A DNA stretch of 64,000 nucleotides from Pyramidobacter porci. Its GTDB lineage: Bacteria > Synergistota > Synergistia > Synergistales > Dethiosulfovibrionaceae. The notes beneath the pieces were generated by a model that worked only from the letters and a program-made list of their open reading frames with translations, searched no databases and was not told the DNA's origin. Each line of letters starts with the position of its first letter. Positions within the stretch are counted from its first letter, which is position 1. The position numbers and the translations under genes were made by a program. Where the stretch lies: positions 1-64,000 of the forward strand of contig NZ_VUNH01000006.1 in the NCBI RefSeq assembly GCF_009695745.1, given 5' to 3'. Of the stretch, positions 55,997-64,000 are shown in pieces.

Positions 55997-58330
55997 ATGG
56001 AGCAATACAACGTTACGGGCATGAGCTGCGCGGCCTGCAGCGCCCGCGTGGAAAAGGCCGTGTCGAAGGTCCCCGGCGTCAGCGCCGTTTCCGTCAGCCT
56101 GCTGACCAATTCCATGGGCGTGGAGGGAACGGCGTCCGAAGCGGCGATCGTCAAAGCCGTGGAACAGGCGGGCTACGGCGCCTCGCTCAAGGGCGCGGGG
56201 ACAAAGCCCTCCGCCGCGGCGAAGCTGGCCGAAGACGAGGAGGCGCTGAAGGACCGCGAAACGCCGGCGCTCAAACGCCGCCTTTTCGCGTCGCTGGGCT
56301 TCCTGGGGGCGCTGATGTACCTTTCCATGGGACATTCGATGTGGGGCTGGCCGCTGCCGCGGTTCTTCGACGGCAATCCCGTCGCCGCGGGGCTGGCGCA
56401 GATGATCCTGGCAGCCGTCGTCATACTGATCAACAAAAAGTTTTTCACGAGCGGCTTCAAAGGGCTGATGCACGGCGCGCCCAACATGGACACGCTGGTG
56501 GCGCTTGGCTCGGCAGCGTCGTTCGCTTACAGCGTCGCGGCCCTGTTCCTGATGACCGGCGCGCAGGCGCGGGGCGACGCGGCCGCGGCGGCGCATTATC
56601 TGCACGAGTTCTACTTCGAGTCGGCGGCCATGATCCTGACGCTGATCACCGTCGGCAAAATGCTCGAGGCCCGCTCCAAAGGGCGCACCACCGACGCCCT
56701 CAAAGGGCTGATGAAACTGGCGCCTCAAACCGCCACGCTGCTTCGAGACGGCGCCGAGACCGTTGTCCCCATCGACCGCGTGCAGGTCGGCGACGAGTTT
56801 GCCGTCCATCCCGGCGAGAACGTGCCCGTCGACGGCGTGATCCTCGACGGCCATTCCGCCGTCAACGAAGCGGCGCTGACCGGTGAGAGCGTTCCAGTCG
56901 ACAAGGCCCCCGGCGACAAAGTCAGCGCCGCCACGGTCAACCAGTCCGGCTACCTCCGCTGCCGCGCTACCCGCGTCGGCGAGGACACCACGCTGTCGCA
57001 GATCATCCGCATGGTCAGCGACGCCGCGGCCACCAAAGCCCCGATTGCCAAAGTCGCCGACAAGGTGTCGGGCGTCTTCGTCCCCGCCGTGATCGCCGTC
57101 GCCCTTGCGACCACCGCTGTGTGGTGGCTGCTGGGCGAAGAGTTCGGCTTCGCGCTCGCCCGCGGCATTTCCGTGCTGGTCATCTCCTGTCCCTGCGCGC
57201 TGGGCCTGGCCACGCCCGTGGCGATCATGGTCGGCAACGGCATGGGCGCGCGTCACGGCATCCTCTTCAAGACCGCCGCCTCGCTCGAGGCTGCCGGCCG
57301 CGTGCAGATCGTCGCCCTCGACAAGACCGGCACCATCACCAGCGGCGAGCCGAAAGTGACCGACCTTTTGCCCGCCGATGGCGTGAGTGAACGGGAACTG
57401 CTCGAGCTGGCCTGCGCGCTGGAAAGCAAGAGCGAGCACCCGCTGGCCCGCGCCGTGATGCAGAAAAGCCGCGACGAAGGCCTGGCCGCGGCGGAAGTGA
57501 GCGGTTTCCGCGCCCTGCCCGGCAACGGCCTGACCGCCGCGCAGAACGGGGAAGAACTGCTCGGAGGCAGCCTCAAGTTCGTCGCCGGCCGCGCCGCCGT
57601 GCCCAAGGACATGAACGCCAAGGCCGAAGCGCTGGCGGAACAGGGCAAGACGCCGCTGCTTTTCACGCGCGGCGGAAAGTTCATGGGCGTCATCGCCGTG
57701 GCCGACACCATCAAGGAAGACAGCCCGCAGGCCGTGAAGGAACTTCAGGACATGGGCATCCGCGTCGTCATGCTCACCGGCGACAACGAACGCACCGCCC
57801 GCGCCATCGGCGCGCAGGCCGGCGTCGATCAGGTCGTGGCCGGCGTACTGCCCGACGGCAAGGAAGCCGTGATCCGCGAGCTGCAGAAGCGCGGCAGAAC
57901 CGCCATGGTCGGCGACGGCATCAACGACGCCCCCGCCCTCACCCGCGCCGACACCGGCATCGCCATCGGCGCCGGCACCGACGTCGCCATCGACGCCGCC
58001 GATGTCGTGCTCATGAACAGCCGCCTCAGCGACGTTCCCGCTGCCGTGCGCCTCAGCCGCGCCACGCTGCGCAACATCCACGAGAACCTGTTCTGGGCCT
58101 TCTTCTACAACGTCGTCGGCATTCCGCTGGCGGCCGGCGCCTGGATCTCCCTGCTGGGCTGGAAGATGAGCCCCATGTTCGGCGCCGCGGCCATGAGCCT
58201 GTCGAGCTTCTGCGTCGTATCCAACGCGCTGCGGTTGAACTTCTTCGACCTGCGCAGCGCGAAAAAGGATAAAAAGATCCGGCCCGTGGGGCTGGACAGA
58301 TTGAATCGGAAAAGGAGAACGGAACAATGA
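55997..58330 (+). CDS. copA: Copper-exporting P1B-type ATPase CopA
   Basis: A 777-aa ATPase. One N-terminal heavy-metal domain (GMSCAACSARVEKAV, residues 8-22), eight membrane helices, the TGES loop (ALTGESVPVDKAPGD), the metal-passage motif ISCPCALGLATPVAIMVGNG near 397, DKTGTITSGEPKVTD near 440, the HP motif (SEHPLARAV) and the hinge MVGDGINDAPALTRADTG. The CPC plus later Asn, Tyr and Met-Ser residues fit Cu(I) export. It overlaps copZ by 4 nt. Confidence 0.95.
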   Translation: MEQYNVTGMSCAACSARVEKAVSKVPGVSAVSVSLLTNSMGVEGTASEAAIVKAVEQAGYGASLKGAGTKPSAAAKLAEDEEALKDRETPALKRRLFASLGFLGALMYLSMGHSMWGWPLPRFFDGNPVAAGLAQMILAAVVILINKKFFTSGFKGLMHGAPNMDTLVALGSAASFAYSVAALFLMTGAQARGDAAAAAHYLHEFYFESAAMILTLITVGKMLEARSKGRTTDALKGLMKLAPQTATLLRDGAETVVPIDRVQVGDEFAVHPGENVPVDGVILDGHSAVNEAALTGESVPVDKAPGDKVSAATVNQSGYLRCRATRVGEDTTLSQIIRMVSDAAATKAPIAKVADKVSGVFVPAVIAVALATTAVWWLLGEEFGFALARGISVLVISCPCALGLATPVAIMVGNGMGARHGILFKTAASLEAAGRVQIVALDKTGTITSGEPKVTDLLPADGVSERELLELACALESKSEHPLARAVMQKSRDEGLAAAEVSGFRALPGNGLTAAQNGEELLGGSLKFVAGRAAVPKDMNAKAEALAEQGKTPLLFTRGGKFMGVIAVADTIKEDSPQAVKELQDMGIRVVMLTGDNERTARAIGAQAGVDQVVAGVLPDGKEAVIRELQKRGRTAMVGDGINDAPALTRADTGIAIGAGTDVAIDAADVVLMNSRLSDVPAAVRLSRATLRNIHENLFWAFFYNVVGIPLAAGAWISLLGWKMSPMFGAAAMSLSSFCVVSNALRLNFFDLRSAKKDKKIRPVGLDRLNRKRRTEQ

Positions 58331-58536
58331 CCAAGACACTGAACGTTGAAGGCATGATGTGCGGCCACTGCGAAGCCCGCGTCAAAAAAGCCCTGGAAGC
58401 CGTGGAAGGCGTCGCCTCCGCCGAAGTCAGCCACGAAAAAGGCACCGCCGTCGTCACGCTGAGCAAAGACGTCCCCGACGCCGTGTTGAAAAAAGCCGTC
58501 GAGGACCAGGATTACGCCGTTGCCGCGATCGAATAA
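58327..58536 (+). CDS. copZ: Copper chaperone CopZ
   Basis: A 69-aa single heavy-metal-associated domain. The Cu(I) site GMMCGHCEARVKKALEAVEG is near residues 9-28. It delivers copper to CopA and CsoR in the cytoplasm. Its ATG overlaps the copA stop (ATGA). Confidence 0.93.
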   Translation: MTKTLNVEGMMCGHCEARVKKALEAVEGVASAEVSHEKGTAVVTLSKDVPDAVLKKAVEDQDYAVAAIE

Positions 58537-58556
58537 GACTTTTCACCGCCACAAGT

Positions 58557-58600
58557 TGCATCAAGCTCAGGTCGGAACGTTCCGGCCTGGGCTTGATGCA
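58557..58600 (+). terminator. Strong hairpin ending the copper operon
   Basis: TGCATCAAGCTCAGG...CCTGGGCTTGATGCA pairs over about 20 bp with inner TCGGAA/TTCCGG; no T-run follows. Confidence 0.7.
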
Positions 58601-58654
58601 TGTCATAGTGTGACAGAAGCCTGGTGTGCTGAAGTTCAAAAGTATCGATGATTA

Positions 58655-58745
58655 TACTACTTTTTAATTAAAATGCTGAACACAAGGGCGTTGCGAAGGA
58701 GATTCACAAAGCCCTTGTGTTCAGCATTTTAATTGAGAAATAGTA
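58655..58745. repeat. 91-bp MITE-like inverted repeat
   Basis: The two arms are identical over 24 bp (58666-58689 and 58711-58734) and extend imperfectly to TACTA at both ends, around a 21-nt loop. It is AT-rich and lies in DNA unlike the backbone. It may be a non-autonomous transposable element or the end of a lost insertion sequence. Confidence 0.6.
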
Positions 58746-59189
58746 TCATTTGCTGAAATGTTCACACTCATGTGGCTGTTCTGATGGTATGAAGAAATAT
58801 TTTGTAATTGTATTTCGTACTTTTGCTGATTTCTTTTAGGTTTCCCCTTCGATGCACAACCAAGAACTTTCAGTTTCCATTCGATTCTCTTGTGCTGGCT
58901 CTTCTTGCGCGTTTGTTCAATTTCTGCTTGTTGTCCTTAGAAGGTCGTATATTTGGATATTGCTCAGTATATTTTAAACACGTCATAGACTGTGATACTT
59001 AACTTTAATCATGCTATTAAAATAATATTACGTCTTACCCTCTGATGTCCAGTCTACTTCCATAATAGGTCAAAAAATAATAATAGCTAATATTATTTTA
59101 TTATAATTCTTGCAAATTGATCTTTATCGGACAGAAATTGTGAAATCTTATTTATATATCACCATTATAACAGCATAATTCTTTCGTTC
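58746..59189. other. AT-rich gap with a possible transposase relic
   Basis: No intact gene. On the minus strand a frame from about 58935 down into the inverted repeat encodes a basic stretch (EIEQTRKKSQHKRIEWKLKV, then LGCASKGKPKRNQQKYEIQL) without a start or ribosome site. It could be the tail of a transposase, but no family was recognised. Confidence 0.3.
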
Positions 59190-59218
59190 TTTACAAATAA
59201 ATTTCATTAATATATAAT
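59190..59218 (+). promoter_or_regulatory. Promoter of murI-tctCBA
   Basis: -35 TTTACA (59190-59195), 17-nt spacer, perfect -10 TATAAT (59213-59218), about 80 bp before ATG 59299. Confidence 0.75.
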
Positions 59219-59298
59219 GCCTATATCGGTTTCGTACTTAAAAATCGAGCCGGTCAAAGTATTCCACATCCATTTTCGTATATGGAGGGAGTGTTTTC

Positions 59299-60117
59299 AT
59301 GCTAAACGCGTTATCTCCTATCGGCGTAATGGACGCCGGACTGGGCGGCTATACCGTCGTCAGGGAACTGCAAAAAATTTTGCCGTGCGAAGACATCATC
59401 TATCTTGGCGAAGGCAAATACCAGCCCTACGGCAACCGCAGCAGGGAAGAGATTCTCCATCTGACGCGCCAGAGCCTTTCCTTTCTCAGAGATCAGAGTG
59501 TTAAAGTTGTCGCCGTGGCGTGCAACACTATCTCAACGTTGATCGACGCCTACCAGCCGGATTTTGACTTCAGAATCTTCAGCATCGTCCAGGCTGGGGC
59601 CGACGACGTGATCGCACTTAAACTTTCCGAAGTTGGCGTACTTTCCACCATGTTCACGGCCAAGACAGGGCAATATGTACAGCTGATCCGGGCTGGGCTG
59701 CCGGAAACAAAAGTCTATTCCAAGGGATGCCCGTGGCTGGCGCGTATCATCGAAGATGGCGATCTCGATCAGAAACGCATCAACGCGGAGCTGAAAGATA
59801 CGCTTGGCGTCCTCGTTGCTGCGCACCCCCACCTTGAATCGCTCGTTCTCGGCTGTACGCACTTCCCGCTCATCATCGACAACATTAAAAAACTGTATCC
59901 GCAGTTTACGCGCTTCATAAACCCTGCCGCGTCGCAGGCTCGAATGGTCAAAGCATATTTGAAGCGCGAAAACGCCCTTCGCCCAAACGGGCAGGGAACG
60001 CTGAGCATCTGCACTACAAGCGACACGAAAGTCTACCGCCGTATGGCGTCGTTCGTCGGCCTGAAAAACATTGAAAGCATCCGTCTCGTTCCGGCTCCGA
60101 CGCCTCTGGAAAAATAA
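59299..60117 (+). CDS. murI: Glutamate racemase-family protein
   Basis: A 272-aa Asp/Glu racemase. Blocks are IGVMDAGLGGYTVVRELQKI, IIYLGEGKYQPYGNRS, VAVACNTISTLI (first catalytic Cys) and SLVLGCTHFPLI (second catalytic Cys). DAGLGG replaces the usual DSGLGG, a mild change in the substrate loop. It may provide D-glutamate for peptidoglycan, or act on the substrate of the transporter genes that follow at 88 bp. GGAGGGAG precedes the ATG. Confidence 0.87.
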   Translation: MLNALSPIGVMDAGLGGYTVVRELQKILPCEDIIYLGEGKYQPYGNRSREEILHLTRQSLSFLRDQSVKVVAVACNTISTLIDAYQPDFDFRIFSIVQAGADDVIALKLSEVGVLSTMFTAKTGQYVQLIRAGLPETKVYSKGCPWLARIIEDGDLDQKRINAELKDTLGVLVAAHPHLESLVLGCTHFPLIIDNIKKLYPQFTRFINPAASQARMVKAYLKRENALRPNGQGTLSICTTSDTKVYRRMASFVGLKNIESIRLVPAPTPLEK

Positions 60118-60204
60118 CGTTTTGCATTCAACCTGTAATAAAAAGGTAAAGAGTTTTCAAGGCTGTAATTGTACCAGAACCATACATTCTTAGGGGGGAG
60201 CATG

Positions 60205-61185
60205 ATGAAAAAGTTTTTCGCGTTTGTAATGCTGACGGCTCTGATAGCCGTGTCTGGCGAGGCTCTGGCGGCTTCGTGGCCGAAAGGGCGAACCGTGCAG
60301 ATTTACGTTCCGTTCGCAGCAGGTGGCAACTCTGACTTGTGTGCACGCATCTTTGCCAAAGCGCTAAACAAGAAAACGGGGCACAACTTTGTTGTCGTCA
60401 ACCAGACCGAAGGCAATGGCGCAGTATGTTACAACACGGTTGCCAACGCCCGCAAGGATGGCAGCGTAATCGGCTGGGTCACGCCGAGCTGGTTTACCAG
60501 CTACTTCGCGGGCAACCACGACCTTAACCCCACTGAAAAGTTCAGCACGGTTGCCGTGACCGAAGCAAAAACGTCGCAGTATCTGATCGTTCCGAAGAAT
60601 TCCCCGTTCAACACGGTGCAGGATCTGGTCGCATACTGTAAAGCCAATCCTGGAAAACTCCTGTTTGGCATGCAACTCGGCTCGGCTTCTCACTACTATG
60701 CTGAAAATGCCCGACAGAATCTGGGCGTCGAATGGAATTATGTCGAAACTGGCTCTGGCGACGCAAAACGCGTGACGGCTATCATGGGCAATATCATCGA
60801 AGCGACTACGGTCGCGGTTACGCTGGCTCAACAGTATCTGGAAGCCGGCGAGGTCAAAGTGCTTGCCGCGCTTTACGTACCCGAAAGCACGCCAGAATCG
60901 TTGAGAAACGTTCCGACGCTCAAAGACGCCGGTTTTGCCGATATCACCGTGAAAAACTGTAATTTTCTCTACACCGCCAGACTTGACGACTCACTCTGTG
61001 AGGAAATTTACAGGACATTTGCCGAAGTATTCAACGACGCTGAGGTTCAGAAACAGCTTGCCGACATGAATCAGGAGCAGGTACTCTGTCCCTCGTATGT
61101 TGATGCCGTAAAGATGGTTGAAGGCCTATATGACAGCTACCGCAATGTCGCGGCTTCGCTTGGCATCCTTGCGCCCGGCATGTAA
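60205..61185 (+). CDS. tctC: Tripartite tricarboxylate transporter substrate-binding protein TctC
   Basis: A 326-aa periplasmic binding protein of the Bug/TctC family. Signal peptide about 1-22 (MKKFFAFVMLTALIAVSGEA), then SWPKGRTVQIYVPFAAGGNSD (carboxylate-binding first loop), VVVNQTEGNGAVCYNTVANA and FGMQLGSASHYYAENARQ. ATG 60205 is preferred over 60202 by distance from the GGGGGGAG site. First gene of tctCBA. Confidence 0.92.
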   Translation: MKKFFAFVMLTALIAVSGEALAASWPKGRTVQIYVPFAAGGNSDLCARIFAKALNKKTGHNFVVVNQTEGNGAVCYNTVANARKDGSVIGWVTPSWFTSYFAGNHDLNPTEKFSTVAVTEAKTSQYLIVPKNSPFNTVQDLVAYCKANPGKLLFGMQLGSASHYYAENARQNLGVEWNYVETGSGDAKRVTAIMGNIIEATTVAVTLAQQYLEAGEVKVLAALYVPESTPESLRNVPTLKDAGFADITVKNCNFLYTARLDDSLCEEIYRTFAEVFNDAEVQKQLADMNQEQVLCPSYVDAVKMVEGLYDSYRNVAASLGILAPGM

Positions 61186-61194
61186 CGCAATCTG

Positions 61195-61226
61195 AAAAAG
61201 CCGGCGCCTTTTGCGCCGGCTTTTTT
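61195..61226 (+). terminator. Hairpin between tctC and tctB
   Basis: AAAGCCGGCGC pairs with GCGCCGGCTTT around CTTTT and is followed by six T. It probably lowers tctBA expression relative to the binding protein, as between livK and livH. Confidence 0.85.
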
Positions 61227-61259
61227 GCCAAGTTTCATTTCATAGGAGGTGATTTTCGC

Positions 61260-61736
61260 ATGAGATTCAATAAGACTATTGCGTTCAGCATCGGGTTGAT
61301 TACGTTTGCTTGCTTCGTGATTGCTCAGTCGCTAATGCTCAAGTCGCTGTTTCTCTCTCAGTCGGGCGATATCGGACCTAAAGCTTTTCCCATCGGCGCG
61401 GCTGTGGCTCTGATCCTCTGCGCGGTCGGCAAGATGGGCACGGAAGGACGGAGACCGGCCGTCCCGCTTTTTACTCGCAAGGGCTGGAAACGTGTCGCAC
61501 TGATGTTCTCCATTCTTATCAGCTACGTAGCTGCGATACACTGGCTGGGGTACATTATATCTACGCTTGCGGCTGTGCCTTTGATGGTGCTGTCCATGAG
61601 CGAAAAGAGCAGGCTCACCCCGCTTGTCCTGGCTGTCTTTGCGATTGCCGTGACAGCAGTGCTGTGGTTCATCTTTGAGTACATCATTATGGTACCACTG
61701 CCCTTTGGTAAACTGATCGAAGCTCTTGTCTATTAG
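61260..61736 (+). CDS. tctB: Tripartite tricarboxylate transporter small membrane subunit TctB
   Basis: A 158-aa protein with four helices: an N-terminal IAFSIGLITFACFVIAQSL, the GDIGPKAFPIGAAVALIL block typical of TctB, LMFSILISYVAAIHWLGYII and a C-terminal helix pair. ATAGGAGG precedes ATG 61260. Confidence 0.88.
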   Translation: MRFNKTIAFSIGLITFACFVIAQSLMLKSLFLSQSGDIGPKAFPIGAAVALILCAVGKMGTEGRRPAVPLFTRKGWKRVALMFSILISYVAAIHWLGYIISTLAAVPLMVLSMSEKSRLTPLVLAVFAIAVTAVLWFIFEYIIMVPLPFGKLIEALVY

Positions 61737-61748
61737 GAGAAATCTGTC

Positions 61749-63293
61749 ATGGATATGCTGCTCACAGTTCTTTCAGCGCTTCTCGATCCTTCTAATTTGC
61801 TTGTCATCTTTGGCGGAACTGTCATTGGTATCATTTTCGGGGCCGTTCCTGGCCTTTCAGCCACGACGGGGATCGCATTGATGCTGCCGGTATCTTTTTC
61901 GATGACACCCGTCACGGGCATTCTCTTTTTGGGTTCTGTTTACGTTGGCGGTATTTCCGGCGGTCTTATCAGCGCTGTTCTAATCGGCGTGCCCGGAACG
62001 CCCGCGTCAGTAGCGACATGCTTTGACGGCTACCCGATGGCGAAAAACGGCCGCGCGTCCCGCGCGCTTGGCATCGGTATTCTCGCCTCGTTCATAGGCA
62101 CATTTGTTAGTGTTCTCATTTCCATGATCTTTTGTCCGATTCTAGCGCGCTATGCGGTGAAAATGGGGCCGTGGGAGTTTTTCTCACTGTGCTCCTGCGC
62201 GATCATTCTCGTTGTGACGATGTCCAAAGGCAACATATTCAACGGTCTTATCGCCGGGCTGCTTGGCGTAATTATCTCCACGATCGGCATTGCCCCGATC
62301 GACGGCGCGAAACGTTTCACGTTTGACATCGTCAACTTGTATAGTGGCGTCAACCAGATAGGTCTGATCCTCGGCGTGTTTGCCGTCGCCACACTGGTGA
62401 AGAATTTCGCCAAAGGCGATACCAAAACACCCGACATCGATACCAAAAGCGTCACCGGTTTCGGCATACCGTTTGGCGAGTTTTTCTCATACTGGTTCCT
62501 GATTGTAAAATCATTCTTTATCGGTCTGTGGATTGGTTTTCTGCCGGGGCTTGGAGCGGGGCTTGCCAATCTAGTTGCCTATGCTCAGGCAAAAGCGTCG
62601 TCCAAGACGCCTGAGAAATTCGGCACGGGCTGCGACGAAGGCATCATCGCCTCTGAAACGTCAAATAACGCGGCAATCGGCGGCGCAATAATTCCGATGG
62701 TGGCTCTAGGAATTCCCGGCGATACGCCGACAGCCATGCTCATCGGAGGACTGATGATCCACGGCATCGATGCCGGCCCACTTCTTATGGTCAACAACAG
62801 GGAACTTGTGTACTGCTTCTTCGGCGTGCTGCTGTTCTCCGCCGTGTTGGTACTGGTTCTGCAATTTTTCGGCATGCGCACATTCCCGTACATTCTACGC
62901 ACGCCGGTGTGCTATCTTTACGCGGCGATCCTCGCGATCTGCGTCGTCGGGGCGTATGCTGACTCGAACACGATATTCAACTGCGGTCTGATGATCGTCA
63001 TGGGCGGCGTGGCTATTCTGATGGCAGCTGGCAATCTCCCCACTTCGCCGTTCATCCTTGGTTACATTCTCGGGCCGATGCTTGAATCAAACCTGCGTCA
63101 AGGGCTAACATACAGTCAAAATGGTTTTGTAACGTTCGTCACGCGACCGGTCAGTCTGACGCTGCTGTTGATCGCTTTCGGCTCACTGGTCTGGCCATTC
63201 GTCCGCGACAGGCGCAAAGCTGAACGACACCTTTCCGGTACAGAAACTGAAATGGAAAAGATGTCGAAAGTTTTCGACGTCAAGGAAGATTGA
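61749..63293 (+). CDS. tctA: Tripartite tricarboxylate transporter large membrane subunit TctA
   Basis: A 514-aa protein with about 12 helices. The TctA signature GAVPGLSATTGIALMLPVSF is near 32, mirrored by GFLPGLGAGLANLVAYAQAK near 262; also VYVGGISGGLISAVLIGVPG and MVALGIPGDTPTAMLIGGLM. It imports di- or tricarboxylates with TctB and TctC. It starts 12 nt after tctB. Confidence 0.93.
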   Translation: MDMLLTVLSALLDPSNLLVIFGGTVIGIIFGAVPGLSATTGIALMLPVSFSMTPVTGILFLGSVYVGGISGGLISAVLIGVPGTPASVATCFDGYPMAKNGRASRALGIGILASFIGTFVSVLISMIFCPILARYAVKMGPWEFFSLCSCAIILVVTMSKGNIFNGLIAGLLGVIISTIGIAPIDGAKRFTFDIVNLYSGVNQIGLILGVFAVATLVKNFAKGDTKTPDIDTKSVTGFGIPFGEFFSYWFLIVKSFFIGLWIGFLPGLGAGLANLVAYAQAKASSKTPEKFGTGCDEGIIASETSNNAAIGGAIIPMVALGIPGDTPTAMLIGGLMIHGIDAGPLLMVNNRELVYCFFGVLLFSAVLVLVLQFFGMRTFPYILRTPVCYLYAAILAICVVGAYADSNTIFNCGLMIVMGGVAILMAAGNLPTSPFILGYILGPMLESNLRQGLTYSQNGFVTFVTRPVSLTLLLIAFGSLVWPFVRDRRKAERHLSGTETEMEKMSKVFDVKED

Positions 63294-63325
63294 TTAAAAA
63301 ACACGTTTTCTGCTGGGGAAAGTTC

Positions 63326-64000
63326 TTACTGTTGTTGTTCCAGCCTTTTGAAGAACTCTGTTAGCGCAGAGATCAGGGCTTCTTTCTCCGTAGCTTTGTA
63401 CGTTCTCGACTGCCTGTTCGTGACGATTGAGCAGGTGCGGCGCTCCGGTTCCTGCGCAAGCAAGTAGTAATCCAGATTGTACTGTTGGGCGAAGGAGCGC
63501 GCGATTGACAGCGGCAGAATAGACCAGTAGGGCGAATTGCTCAACATTGGCGGTAAAATCTGGGCAAAACTAGTCTGTACGAACGGACGTTTTTCCTCCC
63601 ACCAGCTCTTGCGCCACTGAGTAAATGAAGGAGTAATATCGAAAAAAAGTTCGCGCGAGACATCCAAATCTTTGGGATGCACGATCTTTCGGGAGTATTC
63701 AGCGCGATTGGCTTTCGACGTAAGAAGCACATACGATTCACGATATACCGGAACGATCTGGAGCTGCTCGTGAAACAGACTGGTTTCGCGATTGGTCAGT
63801 CCGATATCGCTCGATCCGCTTTCGAGAGAGTCGAAAATCTCCCAAGAGTGACTGTTGTGGATTGACAGAGCCAGATTTTTGTGACTCTGTGCATAATCGA
63901 AAAAAAACTTAGGCAGCAGATACGAACCAATGCTTTCAGTACAGGCGATTTTCACGGACGTGCGGGCCGTTTCGTTACGCAAGGCGTATGCCGACTCATA
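63326..64000 (-). CDS. LysR-type regulator, effector-binding part (5' end outside window)
   Basis: The minus-strand frame is open to the window edge (225 codons). It shows a LysR substrate-binding domain: VKIACTESIGSYLLPKFFFDYAQ, then a block with GSSDIGLTNRET, VPVYRESYVLLTS and a C-terminal SALTEFFKRLEQQQ. The helix-turn-helix lies beyond 64000. It is convergent with tctA, 32 bp away, and may regulate the tct operon. Confidence 0.8.
   Translation of the reverse strand, partial: YESAYALRNETARTSVKIACTESIGSYLLPKFFFDYAQSHKNLALSIHNSHSWEIFDSLESGSSDIGLTNRETSLFHEQLQIVPVYRESYVLLTSKANRAEYSRKIVHPKDLDVSRELFFDITPSFTQWRKSWWEEKRPFVQTSFAQILPPMLSNSPYWSILPLSIARSFAQQYNLDYYLLAQEPERRTCSIVTNRQSRTYKATEKEALISALTEFFKRLEQQQ

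Noticed and set aside
58808-59002. 64-codon plus-strand hydrophobic frame
   Set aside because: No ribosome site; the opposite strand has a more protein-like basic frame, and the region looks like an insertion scar.

Overview
The window looks like a chromosomal segment of an anaerobic, amino-acid-using bacterium, most likely of the phylum Synergistota (for example a host-associated Pyramidobacter/Jonquetella-type organism). This is inferred from the gene set: a glutamate-synthase-linked [FeFe]-hydrogenase, a Liv branched-chain amino acid ABC importer, a tripartite tricarboxylate transporter, M20 amidohydrolases, a DUF3798 lipoprotein-like binding protein and the high GC of the backbone. No rRNA or other decisive marker is present, so the taxon is a suggestion only.

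Left backbone (1-25.4 kb). The window opens inside a mandelate racemase/muconate lactonizing enzyme gene, next to an AT-rich stretch that ends sharply at a transporter remnant near 604. Then come a DUF1445 hydro-lyase-like gene, a sulfur amino acid PLP enzyme with a YfcC-type carrier, an MBL-fold hydrolase, a two-gene hydrogenase operon (NuoF/GltD-like fusion plus HydA), a complete livKHMGF operon, a COG2509 flavoprotein with nudC, and a phosphodiester glycosidase with SLH- and SPOR-like parts. After these lie a lipase-like hydrolase, DUF4236, a molbindin, a deletion scar that joins an abgB-like 5' half to an abgT-like 3' part, a DUF3798 binding protein and a functional tRNA-Ala(GGC). A decayed second tRNA-Ala(GGC) lies at about 19.5 kb.

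Integrated element (25.4-42.7 kb). A 17.3 kb element sits at the 3' end of tRNA-Ala, bounded by a 12-bp repeat of the tRNA end (25406-25417 and 42675-42686) and by related CTAGACC/GGTCTA motifs. It carries two DUF6876 paralogues, DUF1643, very small membrane proteins, a P4-type primase/helicase, two large serine recombinases, and a roughly 615-nt structured noncoding region with its own promoter, a 15-bp long-range closing stem and tandem internal repeats. A distinctly AT-richer cassette (about 33.2-40.5 kb) lies inside it: 5-methylcytosine methyltransferase, ParB/Srx-like protein, SNF2 helicase, DUF3883 (PD-(D/E)XK-like), Vsr endonuclease and a 107-aa orphan. It looks like a restriction/defence locus and is flanked by near-identical 31-bp hairpin repeats.

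Right backbone (42.7-64 kb). After attR come an OYE-family remnant; a Phe/Tyr-rich leader peptide with terminator in front of a permease and an M20 amidohydrolase; a TPP riboswitch with thiC; a cytidylate-kinase-like gene; a T-box leader with two serial antiterminator/terminator modules in front of lysA; nhaC; an acyl-ACP thioesterase with a ROK kinase; a VWA protein; creA; a csoR-copA-copZ copper module with a visible operator; and murI followed by tctCBA and a LysR-type regulator that runs off the end.

Across the backbone, four perfect copies of TGTTCCACGTGGAACA (the ParB-site consensus parS) and one decayed copy lie between genes. Four of the five are followed within about 20 bp by a strong hairpin.
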